Of a stretch of 17,904 nt of DNA, positions 7,805 through 13,672 are shown piece after piece (within the stretch, counting starts at the first letter, position 1; the number at the start of each line of letters is the position of its first letter). The DNA is taken from NCBI GenBank assembly GCA_029907285.1, contig JARYMD010000035.1, forward strand, positions 1-17,904, written 5' to 3'. Made by a program: the position numbers and the translations under genes. This stretch comes from Verrucomicrobiota bacterium. Lineage in GTDB: Bacteria > Verrucomicrobiota > Verrucomicrobiia > Limisphaerales > J093. The notes under the pieces were generated by a model that did not search any database, was not told where the DNA came from, and saw only the letters and a list, made by a program, of their open reading frames with translations.

Positions 7805-8866
7805 ATGAATGAGACCATGCTTTCGGTTCGGCTGCACGGACCTCGAGACCTGCGAGTCGAACGCGTGCCAAAACCACAACCGCCAGGCCCCGGTGAAGCC
7901 CTGATCCGCGTCAGCGCAACCGGGATATGCGGGAGTGACCTTCATTCTTACGAAGACGCCCGCATCGGCGATACAGAGGTGAAATCGCCCCTTGTTCTCG
8001 GCCATGAATTCAGCGGCGTTGTGGAAGAGGTTGGCCCGGATGCTTTCGATGGCTCCAACCAGCCAATCGGGCCGGGCACACGCGTGGCCGTCGATCCCGC
8101 GCAGCCATGTTACCGCTGCGAACTGTGTCAGCGCGGTCATCCGAACCTGTGCACACAACTCAAGTTCTGCGGCAACCATCCAGATGACGGCTGCCTCGTC
8201 GAATGGATCAAAATGCCGGGACGATCTTGTCATCCTGTGCCGGATGCGCTGGGAGATGAGGAAGCGGCGCTTCTAGAACCGTTGGGCGTTGCGCTGCACG
8301 CAATCGATCTCGCACGCCTGCACGTCGGCCACAGCGTTGCCATTATCGGTGCCGGGCCAATAGGACTTCTGATCCTGCAAGTGGCACGGCTCGCAGGTGC
8401 CAATCCAATCTACATAGTCGATCCACTCGAGTGGCGATTGAAGATTGCTGAATCGTGGGGCGCAAAAGCATTTTCACCCAAAGACGAGGAACCGGTCGGC
8501 CGCGTGCTTCGAGAAACAAAAGGCCGTGGCGTTAACGTCGCCATCGAAGCTGCCTGGGGCGATAAATCCGTCGCCCAAGCAGCCGAGTTGACCCGTTTTG
8601 GCGGCAGGCTCGTCCTTGTCGGAATACCGCGCGATGATCGCCTCGAGCTGAAGCATTCGACTGCACGGCGAAAAGGTCTGACGATCCTGCTCTGCCGTCG
8701 GATGAAACACGCCTACCAGCGCGCGATCAGCCTTGCCTGCAACGGACAGGTTGAACTCAAATCACTGGTGACTCACCGATTTCGGCTTCACGAAACGCCC
8801 GCTGCATTCGCGTTGAACGCGCAATACGCTGACAACGTGGTGAAAGCAATGATTCTGAACCGTTAG
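7805..8866 (+). CDS. Zinc-dependent medium-chain alcohol/polyol dehydrogenase
   Basis: From the ATG at 7805 the protein has 353 residues, normal for this family. Catalytic zinc ligands are C42, H67 and E68 (GHE), with E158 in LLEPLGVALHA. The structural zinc cysteines are C102, C105, C108 and C116. The NAD(P)-binding loop GAGPIG is at 182-187. The pattern resembles sorbitol and threonine dehydrogenases, so oxidation of a secondary alcohol on a polyol, sugar or amino acid is likely, but the substrate cannot be read. The frame is open upstream to 7589, but that part overlaps the lipoprotein gene and has no family similarity. An ATG at 7784 (GGAG one base away, too close) and one at 7817 are alternative starts. 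No obvious pathway partner lies beside it. Confidence 0.9.
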   Translation: MNETMLSVRLHGPRDLRVERVPKPQPPGPGEALIRVSATGICGSDLHSYEDARIGDTEVKSPLVLGHEFSGVVEEVGPDAFDGSNQPIGPGTRVAVDPAQPCYRCELCQRGHPNLCTQLKFCGNHPDDGCLVEWIKMPGRSCHPVPDALGDEEAALLEPLGVALHAIDLARLHVGHSVAIIGAGPIGLLILQVARLAGANPIYIVDPLEWRLKIAESWGAKAFSPKDEEPVGRVLRETKGRGVNVAIEAAWGDKSVAQAAELTRFGGRLVLVGIPRDDRLELKHSTARRKGLTILLCRRMKHAYQRAISLACNGQVELKSLVTHRFRLHETPAAFALNAQYADNVVKAMILNR

Positions 8867-8939
8867 CCCCGATCCGCCCCTGGGCTGCCAATCACACAAA
8901 AACTGTCGCTACGGCGAGGCTTTCACGCCACAGCCCGCA

Positions 8940-8975
8940 CTACAAGCCGCGGTTTGTAGTCCCGCCCTCAGGCGG
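8940..8975. repeat. Two adjacent GC-rich palindromes
   Basis: The 20-base near-palindrome CTACAAGCCGCGGTTTGTAG (8940-8959) has 6-base perfect outer arms and a CCGCGG core. Directly after it is CCGCC-CTCA-GGCGG (8962-8975). The second unit has a close counterpart, CCGCC-TAAA-GGCGG, at 12497-12510, which when read on the opposite strand is also preceded by AGTC. They look like units of an intergenic repeat family. Confidence 0.7.
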
Positions 8976-8992
8976 AACAAAAGGCACAAATG

Positions 8993-9007
8993 AAGTGCCA
9001 GGCACTT
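8993..9007. repeat. Perfect 15-base palindrome AAGTGCC-A-GGCACTT
   Basis: The arms are 7 bases with a single-base centre. Such GTGCC/GGCAC palindromes occur in REP-like intergenic elements, which suggests but does not prove that class here. No T-run follows. Confidence 0.6.
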
Positions 9008-9029
9008 TGTTGCCCACACCTTGACTTCG

Positions 9030-9104
9030 GCTCGCCGGGACAGCGAGCCCTTCCGTGCATGACCTCCCGCATACAAAGTTAGGGCGCGCCGTCCCCGGCG
9101 CGCC
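9030..9104 (+). repeat. Dispersed repeat type C, left copy (two hairpins)
   Basis: This 75-base unit holds two inverted repeats: GCTCGC/GCGAGC with a short loop (9030-9048) and GGCGCGCC-GTCCCC-GGCGCGCC (9083-9104). An inverted copy lies at 12615-12688. The two share both hairpins and the linking words CCGTGCATGA and GCATACA in the same order and at nearly the same spacing. The type A repeat begins two bases later. Confidence 0.85.
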
Positions 9105-9106
9105 GG

Positions 9107-9256
9107 GTGGGGGCTTGATCAGGGTGCTTTTCCCTGCGACGGAGTCGCAGTGGATATTTCGCAGCCCGGCGTGGCGGAGGGCGATCGTCAACGTGCGCAG
9201 GCACCGAGTCTCAGCCCGCCAAGCAATTTTGGTTCCGGCTGCGCCGGGCTGCGAAA
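9107..9256 (+). repeat. Dispersed repeat type A, left copy, with 15-base inverted arms
   Basis: This 150-base unit starts with GTGGGGGCTTGATCAG. Its right part is a long-range inverted repeat: TTTCGCAGCCCGGCG (9157-9171) and CGCCGGGCTGCGAAA (9242-9256), perfect over 15 bases with a 70-base loop. An inverted copy lies at 11980-12127. Over the first 66 bases, by eye, the copies differ at about 9 positions with no gaps. The loops are more diverged but share a TTTGGTT-n-CGGCT segment before the right arm. It has no coding capacity that I trust and looks like a non-autonomous repeat. Confidence 0.85.
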
Positions 9257-9265
9257 CACGAGGGC

Positions 9266-9281
9266 CCCGGAAATCCCACCG
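9266..9281 (+). repeat. 16-base repeat type D, first copy
   Basis: CCCGGAAATCCCACCG here is identical to 13591-13606, in the same orientation. It lies 10 bases after the type A repeat. Sixteen identical bases 4.3 kb apart, both outside genes, suggest another dispersed element. Confidence 0.6.
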
Positions 9282-9538
9282 GATTGAACGCATGGGTATA
9301 TCTGAGGGGTTGGCCGCGGAGATTGCCGGGTTAGGCGGAGGACTTTCATGTGGCTTGCAAAGCACGTGAGTCGGCATCGGCGGTTGGCGGTTACTTTGTG
9401 CGGGATGCCATAATTGGCTGAACCTCGCTGTTGAATTGTGCTCTGGTTGGGTTGCACATCGGTATCAACCGGTCTATGCTCCGACTGGGCGAGTGCGTTG
9501 AAGTTTGGTGAGCAACTGCGCCGGCTGGGATTCGAGAT

Positions 9539-9556
9539 TGAGAATAATCATGCTCA
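9539..9556 (+). promoter_or_regulatory. Possible Fur/PerR-family operator upstream of katG
   Basis: TGAGAATAATCATGCTCA lies 77 bases before the katG start. The left half matches the 7-1-7 Fur-family pattern TGATAAT-n-ATTATCA at 6 of 7 positions and the right half at 4 of 7. It is also framed by TGAG/CTCA inverted ends. katG genes are often controlled by Fur-family regulators or OxyR; assignment here is inference from one imperfect site. Confidence 0.3.
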
Positions 9557-9633
9557 TTTTTTCGGCCAACGCGCGGTGTGCGCGCCCGCAGAGACGGATC
9601 ACAGAAACCGCAAACCAAGATCAGCAAGACATC

Positions 9634-11823
9634 ATGAATGAAACGAGCAAATGCCCGGTGACGGGTGCTACGCGCCTTGGCATCGCCGGCAACGGTACGT
9701 CGAACCGTGATTGGTGGCCCAATCAATTGCGCCTGGAGATTCTGCATCAGCATTCTTCCAAATCCAATCCAATGGGACCGGACTTCAATTATGCCGAGGA
9801 GTTCCAGAGCTTGGATTATTGGGCCTTGAAGAAAGACCTCGCAAAGCTGATGACCGATTCGCAGGACTGGTGGCCGGCAGACTTCGGTCATTACGGGCCA
9901 TTGTTTATTCGCATGGCGTGGCACAGCGCCGGCACCTACCGCGTCGGCGACGGGCGCGGTGGCGGAGGCAGAGGACAGCAGCGGTTCGCGCCGCTGAACA
10001 GTTGGCCCGACAACGTCAACCTCGACAAAGCGCGGCGGCTGCTCTGGCCGATCAAACGGAAGTACGGCCGCAAGATTTCGTGGGCTGACCTGATAATTTT
10101 GGCCGGCAACGTCGCATTGGAAACAATGGGCTTTAAAACCCTCGGGTTCGGCGGCGGACGTGAAGACACTTGGGAACCTGATCTTGATGTGTACTGGGGC
10201 AAAGAACAGAAATGGTTGGATGACAAGCGCTATTCGGGAGAGCGCGACCTCGAAAACCCGCTCGCGGCAGTGCAGATGGGGCTGATCTACGTCAACCCAG
10301 AAGGCCCAAACGGCAACCCCGACCCGCTCGCCGCAGCCAAAGACATCCGGGAGACATTTGCACGGATGGCAATGAACGACGAAGAGACTGTTGCTCTGAT
10401 CGTCGGCGGCCACACGTTTGGCAAGTGCCACGGCGCAGGTCCAGCATCGCATGTTGGACCCGAGCCGGAAGCAGCACCCATCGAACAACAGTGCCTCGGC
10501 TGGAAAAGCAGTTTCCGCTCAGGCAAAGGCCCGGACACAATTACCAGCGGCATGGAAGTCACCTGGACACAGACGCCAATCAGGTGGAGCAATTATTTTC
10601 TGGAAAACCTGTTCAATTACGAGTGGGAACTGACCAAGAGCCCGGCGGGAGCGCACCAATGGGTGGCCAAAGGCGCGCCAGCTATCATTCCCGACGCTCA
10701 TGACCCGTCCAAGAAACATCCGCCCACGATGCTCACCACGGACTTGTCGCTACGGTTTGACCCGATCTACGGGAGAATCTCGCGGCGCTTTCTCGAACAC
10801 CCCGAAGAACTCGCCGAAGCCTTCGCTCGGGCATGGTTCAAGTTAACGCATCGCGACATGGGCCCGCGCAGCCGATATCTCGGGCCGGAGGTGCCAAAAG
10901 AAGAATTGATCTGGCAGGACCCAATTCCGGCCGCGAACCACAAGCTGATCGGGCCGAAAGAAATTTCCGCGCTCAAGGCAAAGATTCTTGCTTCAGGCCT
11001 GACGATCCCGCAACTGGTGTACACCGCCTGGTCGGCGGCCGCGACGTTCCGCGGCTCCGACAAACGCGGCGGCGCCAACGGCGCACGCATCCGGCTGGCA
11101 CCGCAGCGGGATTGGGAGGTCAACCAGCCGGCTCAGCTCGCGAAAGTGCTCAAGAAGTTGGAAGCTATCCAGCGAGAGTTCAACAAAACGGCCAAAGGCG
11201 GAAAGAAAGTCTCGCTGGCCGACCTGATTGTCCTTGGCGGTTGCGCGGCCATCGAACAGGCCGCGAAGAATGCAGGCCACAAAGTGACGGTGCCCTTCAC
11301 GCCCGGGCGCATGGACGCCTCACAGAACCAGACCGACGTCGCCTCATTTGCGGTGCTCGAGCCCCAAGCGGATGGTTTCCGCAACTACCAGAAAGCCAAG
11401 TTCGCCCTCGGGGCAGAGCATTTGCTGGTGGACAAGGCGCAACTGTTGACCTTGACCGCGCCAGAGATGACGGTGCTTGTGGGCGGGTTGCGAGTGCTCG
11501 GTGCCAACTACGGCGGCAGCAAGCACGGCGTGTTCACCAAACGACCCGGCACGCTCACAAACGACTTCTTCGTGAACCTGCTCGACATGGGTGTCGAGTG
11601 GCACCCGGTCCGGCAGGATGCAGAGGTATTCGAAGGCCGGGATCGCAAGACCGGCAGGATCAAATGGACGGCGACACGGGTGGACCTCATCTTTGGAGCA
11701 AATTCACAACTGCGCGCCCTCGCAGAAGTGTACGGCAGCGCGGACGCAGAAAGGAAGTTTGTCCAGGACTTCATCGCGGCTTGGACCAAGGTGATGAACC
11801 TCGACCGCTTTGACTTGAGGTAA
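9634..11823 (+). CDS. katG: Catalase-peroxidase KatG
   Basis: A 729-residue bifunctional heme enzyme that breaks down hydrogen peroxide as catalase and peroxidase. Distal heme residues are R93, W96 and H97 (FIRMAWHSAG). The proximal His260 lies in GGHTFGK, with partners W311 and D370. Y219 and M245, which with W96 form the Met-Tyr-Trp adduct needed for catalase activity, are present, as is the mobile Arg407. The duplicated C-terminal domain is complete, so the gene looks functional. The frame is open upstream to 9505, but homologs begin near MNETSKCPVTG, so the ATG at 9634 was chosen; no strong ribosome binding site is seen. No signal peptide, so cytoplasmic. The gene stands alone, flanked on both sides by repeat clusters in inverted orientation, possibly reflecting rearrangement or transfer. 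Confidence 0.97.
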   Translation: MNETSKCPVTGATRLGIAGNGTSNRDWWPNQLRLEILHQHSSKSNPMGPDFNYAEEFQSLDYWALKKDLAKLMTDSQDWWPADFGHYGPLFIRMAWHSAGTYRVGDGRGGGGRGQQRFAPLNSWPDNVNLDKARRLLWPIKRKYGRKISWADLIILAGNVALETMGFKTLGFGGGREDTWEPDLDVYWGKEQKWLDDKRYSGERDLENPLAAVQMGLIYVNPEGPNGNPDPLAAAKDIRETFARMAMNDEETVALIVGGHTFGKCHGAGPASHVGPEPEAAPIEQQCLGWKSSFRSGKGPDTITSGMEVTWTQTPIRWSNYFLENLFNYEWELTKSPAGAHQWVAKGAPAIIPDAHDPSKKHPPTMLTTDLSLRFDPIYGRISRRFLEHPEELAEAFARAWFKLTHRDMGPRSRYLGPEVPKEELIWQDPIPAANHKLIGPKEISALKAKILASGLTIPQLVYTAWSAAATFRGSDKRGGANGARIRLAPQRDWEVNQPAQLAKVLKKLEAIQREFNKTAKGGKKVSLADLIVLGGCAAIEQAAKNAGHKVTVPFTPGRMDASQNQTDVASFAVLEPQADGFRNYQKAKFALGAEHLLVDKAQLLTLTAPEMTVLVGGLRVLGANYGGSKHGVFTKRPGTLTNDFFVNLLDMGVEWHPVRQDAEVFEGRDRKTGRIKWTATRVDLIFGANSQLRALAEVYGSADAERKFVQDFIAAWTKVMNLDRFDLR

Positions 11824-11979
11824 TCACAGCGCCAACGTCTGCGAGTATCAGAGAAACATCGTGCCTGTCGGTCTATTCTAATGCATGTCCGGCCGGTGAT
11901 TCAACCTGAGAAATGCATCCTTCTTTTCATGAGCCCACACGATCGCATTATTTTACAGGCGAAAGTCGCATTTTAGCCC

Positions 11980-12127
11980 GCATATTTCCCAGCCCGGCGT
12001 AGCCGCAACCAAAGTCGCCTGACGGATAACGTCGCCGACTCTTGCCCCCGGACCTTCAACCACGCCGGGCTGGGAAATATGCCCTGCAAATCCGTCGCCG
12101 GGAAGAGCGCGCTGATCAAGCCCCCAC
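11980..12127 (-). repeat. Dispersed repeat type A, right copy, with 21-base inverted arms
   Basis: This is the inverted counterpart of 9107-9256, 148 bases long. It ends (plus strand) with CTGATCAAGCCCCCAC at 12112-12127, the reverse complement of the left copy's first 16 bases. Its internal arms, 11980-12000 and 12062-12082, are perfectly complementary over 21 bases around a 61-base loop. They are longer than the left copy's arms, and both arms carry the CAGCCCGGCG core. Equal arms in each copy that differ between copies mean that stem substitutions come in pairs. Confidence 0.85.
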
Positions 12128-12184
12128 TGCACGCGACACCGCCGCGGATGCAGTGGGCGTTGGCAGACGCGAAGCGCATGGAGT

Positions 12185-12202
12185 GCGGCAGCTTGCTGCC
12201 GC
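12185..12202. repeat. Perfect 18-base hairpin GCGGCAGC-TT-GCTGCCGC
   Basis: The arms are 8 bases with a 2-base centre, and flanking words GAGT and TTTG lie outside. It sits between the type A and type C copies. A T-rich stretch (TTTGTTTT) begins one base after the right arm, so it could act as a weak terminator on the plus strand, though katG ends 360 bases earlier. More likely it is another unit of the intergenic repeat family. Confidence 0.55.
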
Positions 12203-12496
12203 TTTGTTTTCATGCGCGAACAACGTGTCTGTCCCCATTCGGCATTTGCGGGGTTCCTCCGCCAAGTTCGGCAACTGCGGATCGGAACAAGGGACAATTT
12301 GCAGGCCACACCGCAATCCGGGGCTCAAAACCCAAACAACGAGCCCGGGAGGATGACAACGGATTTGCGGGTTATGTGGAGTTATCTTTACGAATACCAC
12401 AGAATATGCCCCATTTTGGAAGGGAGTGATATTGACGTTCCGCTCAACGTTCAACGTACAAAGGTGTCACTGCTCAATGAGTGCTCAGTTGAAAAG

Positions 12497-12587
12497 CCGC
12501 CTAAAGGCGGGACTCTAACGGCCGCGGGCGTGGTATCGTCCAAAGTGCGGGACAAGCGATCGCCGCCGGAGTCCCGCGTTTACGCGG
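12497..12587. repeat. Two short palindromes: CCGCC-TAAA-GGCGG and CCGCG-TTTA-CGCGG
   Basis: The first (12497-12510) matches the unit at 8962-8975 in its arms. The second (12574-12587) has the same design with different arms. Each carries GGGACT or AGTCCC on one side, so they appear to face each other. The 60 bases between them hold no recognised feature. Confidence 0.6.
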
Positions 12588-12614
12588 AAATGAAAAACTG
12601 CCTGTCATACTTCT

Positions 12615-12688
12615 GGCGCGCCGGGGACGGCGCGCCCCACCTGTATGCAGTGTTTCATGCACGGTAGGGCTCGCTGTCCCCAGCGAGC
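12615..12688 (-). repeat. Dispersed repeat type C, right copy
   Basis: The inverted counterpart of 9030-9104. It holds GGCGCGCC-GGGGAC-GGCGCGCC (12615-12636) and GCTCGCTG-TCCC-CAGCGAGC (12669-12688). It ends only 20 bases before the ATG of the next gene, so that gene's promoter must lie within or before the repeat, and the second hairpin would fall in its 5' untranslated region. Confidence 0.85.
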
Positions 12689-12708
12689 TGGTGTAGCTTG
12701 GCGACGGC

Positions 12709-13590
12709 ATGAACGGGCGATCTTCCCTAAAAACCTTTGCCACCACCACAGCGGTGCTGGCAACTGTCTTCGCAGCTTTGGCACTTGGCGGGAAACAGGA
12801 TGACGGAAGTTCCACGACTGAACCTTCGGGTCGCGGCCGTACCGCACCGAGGACGATCGTCGTGGCCCACCGCGGCGATCACACGGCCGCTCATGAGAAT
12901 TCAATCGAAGCCATCAGGCGTGCCATCCAGTATGCGGGAGCGGACTACGTCGAGCTCGATGTCCGCACCACACGCGATGGCGAGTTGGTGCTGATGCACG
13001 ATGCAACCGTTGACCGCACTACAGACGGGCATGGGCGCGTCGATGTGTTGACCTTCGCCGAAATCGCGGGTCTTCGTCTGGTTGACCCCCAGAGACCGCA
13101 CCTGCCACCGTCCAAAGTGCCGCGCCTTGCCGAGGCACTGGCCGAGCTGCAGGGCAAAGCCGGGCTCTACCTGGACTTCAAAAGCGGCGATCGCGCGAAG
13201 GTGGTGCAATTGCTGCGAGATTACCGGATGGTGAATTCGACCGTTGTTTATGATGAGCGCGATGCGTTTCGCCTGTGGAAGACACTCGAACCGGCTTTGC
13301 GAACCATGACCTCTCCCAAACCGGAGGACTTATCCGCAGAGTCACTGCCAACTCTCAAGGCGCGTCTGCAGGTCGATATTCTGGATGGACCGGTTACACT
13401 CTACACACCGGCTTTGGTTCGTGAAGCACAGCGCCACGGGCTGGCCGTTTGGCCCGATATACAAGGCCCGCATGAAGATGCCGCTTTCTGGGATAAGACA
13501 GTTTCTTTGCTCGCCGACGGGTATCAAACAGATCGGCCTGCGGACTTTGTGAGGTTCCTGGTCCGGCGCGGCCTGCGGCGAACGCATTAG
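12709..13590 (+). CDS. Secreted glycerophosphodiester phosphodiesterase family protein
   Basis: A 293-residue protein with an N-terminal hydrophobic signal (about residues 9-27) followed by a Ser/Thr/Gly-rich linker. The GDPD TIM-barrel then starts with VVAHRGDHTAAHENS at 51-65. Expected catalytic/metal residues are present: H54, R55, E82 and D84 (VELDVRTTRDG), and H97-D98. The family hydrolyses glycerophosphodiesters from phospholipids to glycerol-3-phosphate and an alcohol; secreted forms scavenge phosphate or carbon. The segment 'GLYLDFKSGD' fits the usual barrel strand carrying a metal-side acid. It is slightly short in its C-terminal third, but complete. The ATG at 12709 lies 20 bases after a type C repeat, with no clear ribosome binding site. 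It converges on the hydrolase gene, 82 bases away. Confidence 0.88.
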   Translation: MNGRSSLKTFATTTAVLATVFAALALGGKQDDGSSTTEPSGRGRTAPRTIVVAHRGDHTAAHENSIEAIRRAIQYAGADYVELDVRTTRDGELVLMHDATVDRTTDGHGRVDVLTFAEIAGLRLVDPQRPHLPPSKVPRLAEALAELQGKAGLYLDFKSGDRAKVVQLLRDYRMVNSTVVYDERDAFRLWKTLEPALRTMTSPKPEDLSAESLPTLKARLQVDILDGPVTLYTPALVREAQRHGLAVWPDIQGPHEDAAFWDKTVSLLADGYQTDRPADFVRFLVRRGLRRTH

Positions 13591-13606
13591 CCCGGAAATC
13601 CCACCG
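13591..13606 (+). repeat. 16-base repeat type D, second copy, abutting a stop codon
   Basis: CCCGGAAATCCCACCG, identical to 9266-9281, begins at the base after the TAG of the phosphodiesterase gene. The remaining 66 bases before the convergent hydrolase hold TCTGGCACAA and CCTGGCACAA as a short direct repeat and no T-run hairpin. Confidence 0.6.
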
Positions 13607-13672
13607 AAATGAGGGTCTGGCACAACGAGCCTGGCACAATATCCATTCTGTTTGAAACTCAGTTGCAGCCGT

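Larger units (their letters stand above)
8867..9633. other. 767-base non-coding stretch: palindrome and repeat cluster upstream of katG
   Basis: No convincing gene is present. From 8940 to 9281 it is an almost continuous chain of inverted repeats and dispersed repeats, listed separately. From about 9290 to 9633 it is unique sequence holding the katG control region. A weak promoter-like pair there is TTGCAC (9452-9457) and TATGCT (9475-9480) with a 17-base gap. Short open frames over the repeats are treated as chance. Confidence 0.7.
11824..12708. other. 885-base non-coding stretch: repeat cluster downstream of katG
   Basis: No supported gene lies here. It holds the inverted copies of repeat types A and C, several short palindromes, and a nested imperfect inverted repeat around GGGCTC (12321-12326) and GAGCCC (12341-12346). 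The 156 bases directly after katG contain no hairpin plus T-run, so no terminator is called. The stretch 12360-12490 is lower in GC and shows nothing recognisable. Confidence 0.7.

Noticed and set aside
8940..9281. CRISPR array
   Set aside because: The repeats are palindromes of differing sequence, not one direct repeat with regular unique spacers, and no cas gene is near.
8940..9377. Open frames on both strands across the left repeat cluster
   Set aside because: They are built from repeat DNA. The similar peptides from the two type A copies (sharing LFPAT and SPAW) are explained by DNA similarity, without independent evidence of translation.
9505..9633. Upstream extension of the katG frame
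   Set aside because: The extra residues do not resemble KatG and would run over the candidate operator; the family start fits 9634.
9391..10488. 365-codon minus-strand frame opposite the start of katG
   Set aside because: A shadow of katG extended into unique sequence upstream; no domain or signal was seen.
10833..11813. 326-codon plus-strand frame inside katG
   Set aside because: It lies in another frame of a complete katG and has an Arg-rich shadow composition.
12212..12667. 151-codon plus-strand frame downstream of katG
   Set aside because: It runs through several palindromes and a type C repeat, has no start signal and no recognised domain.
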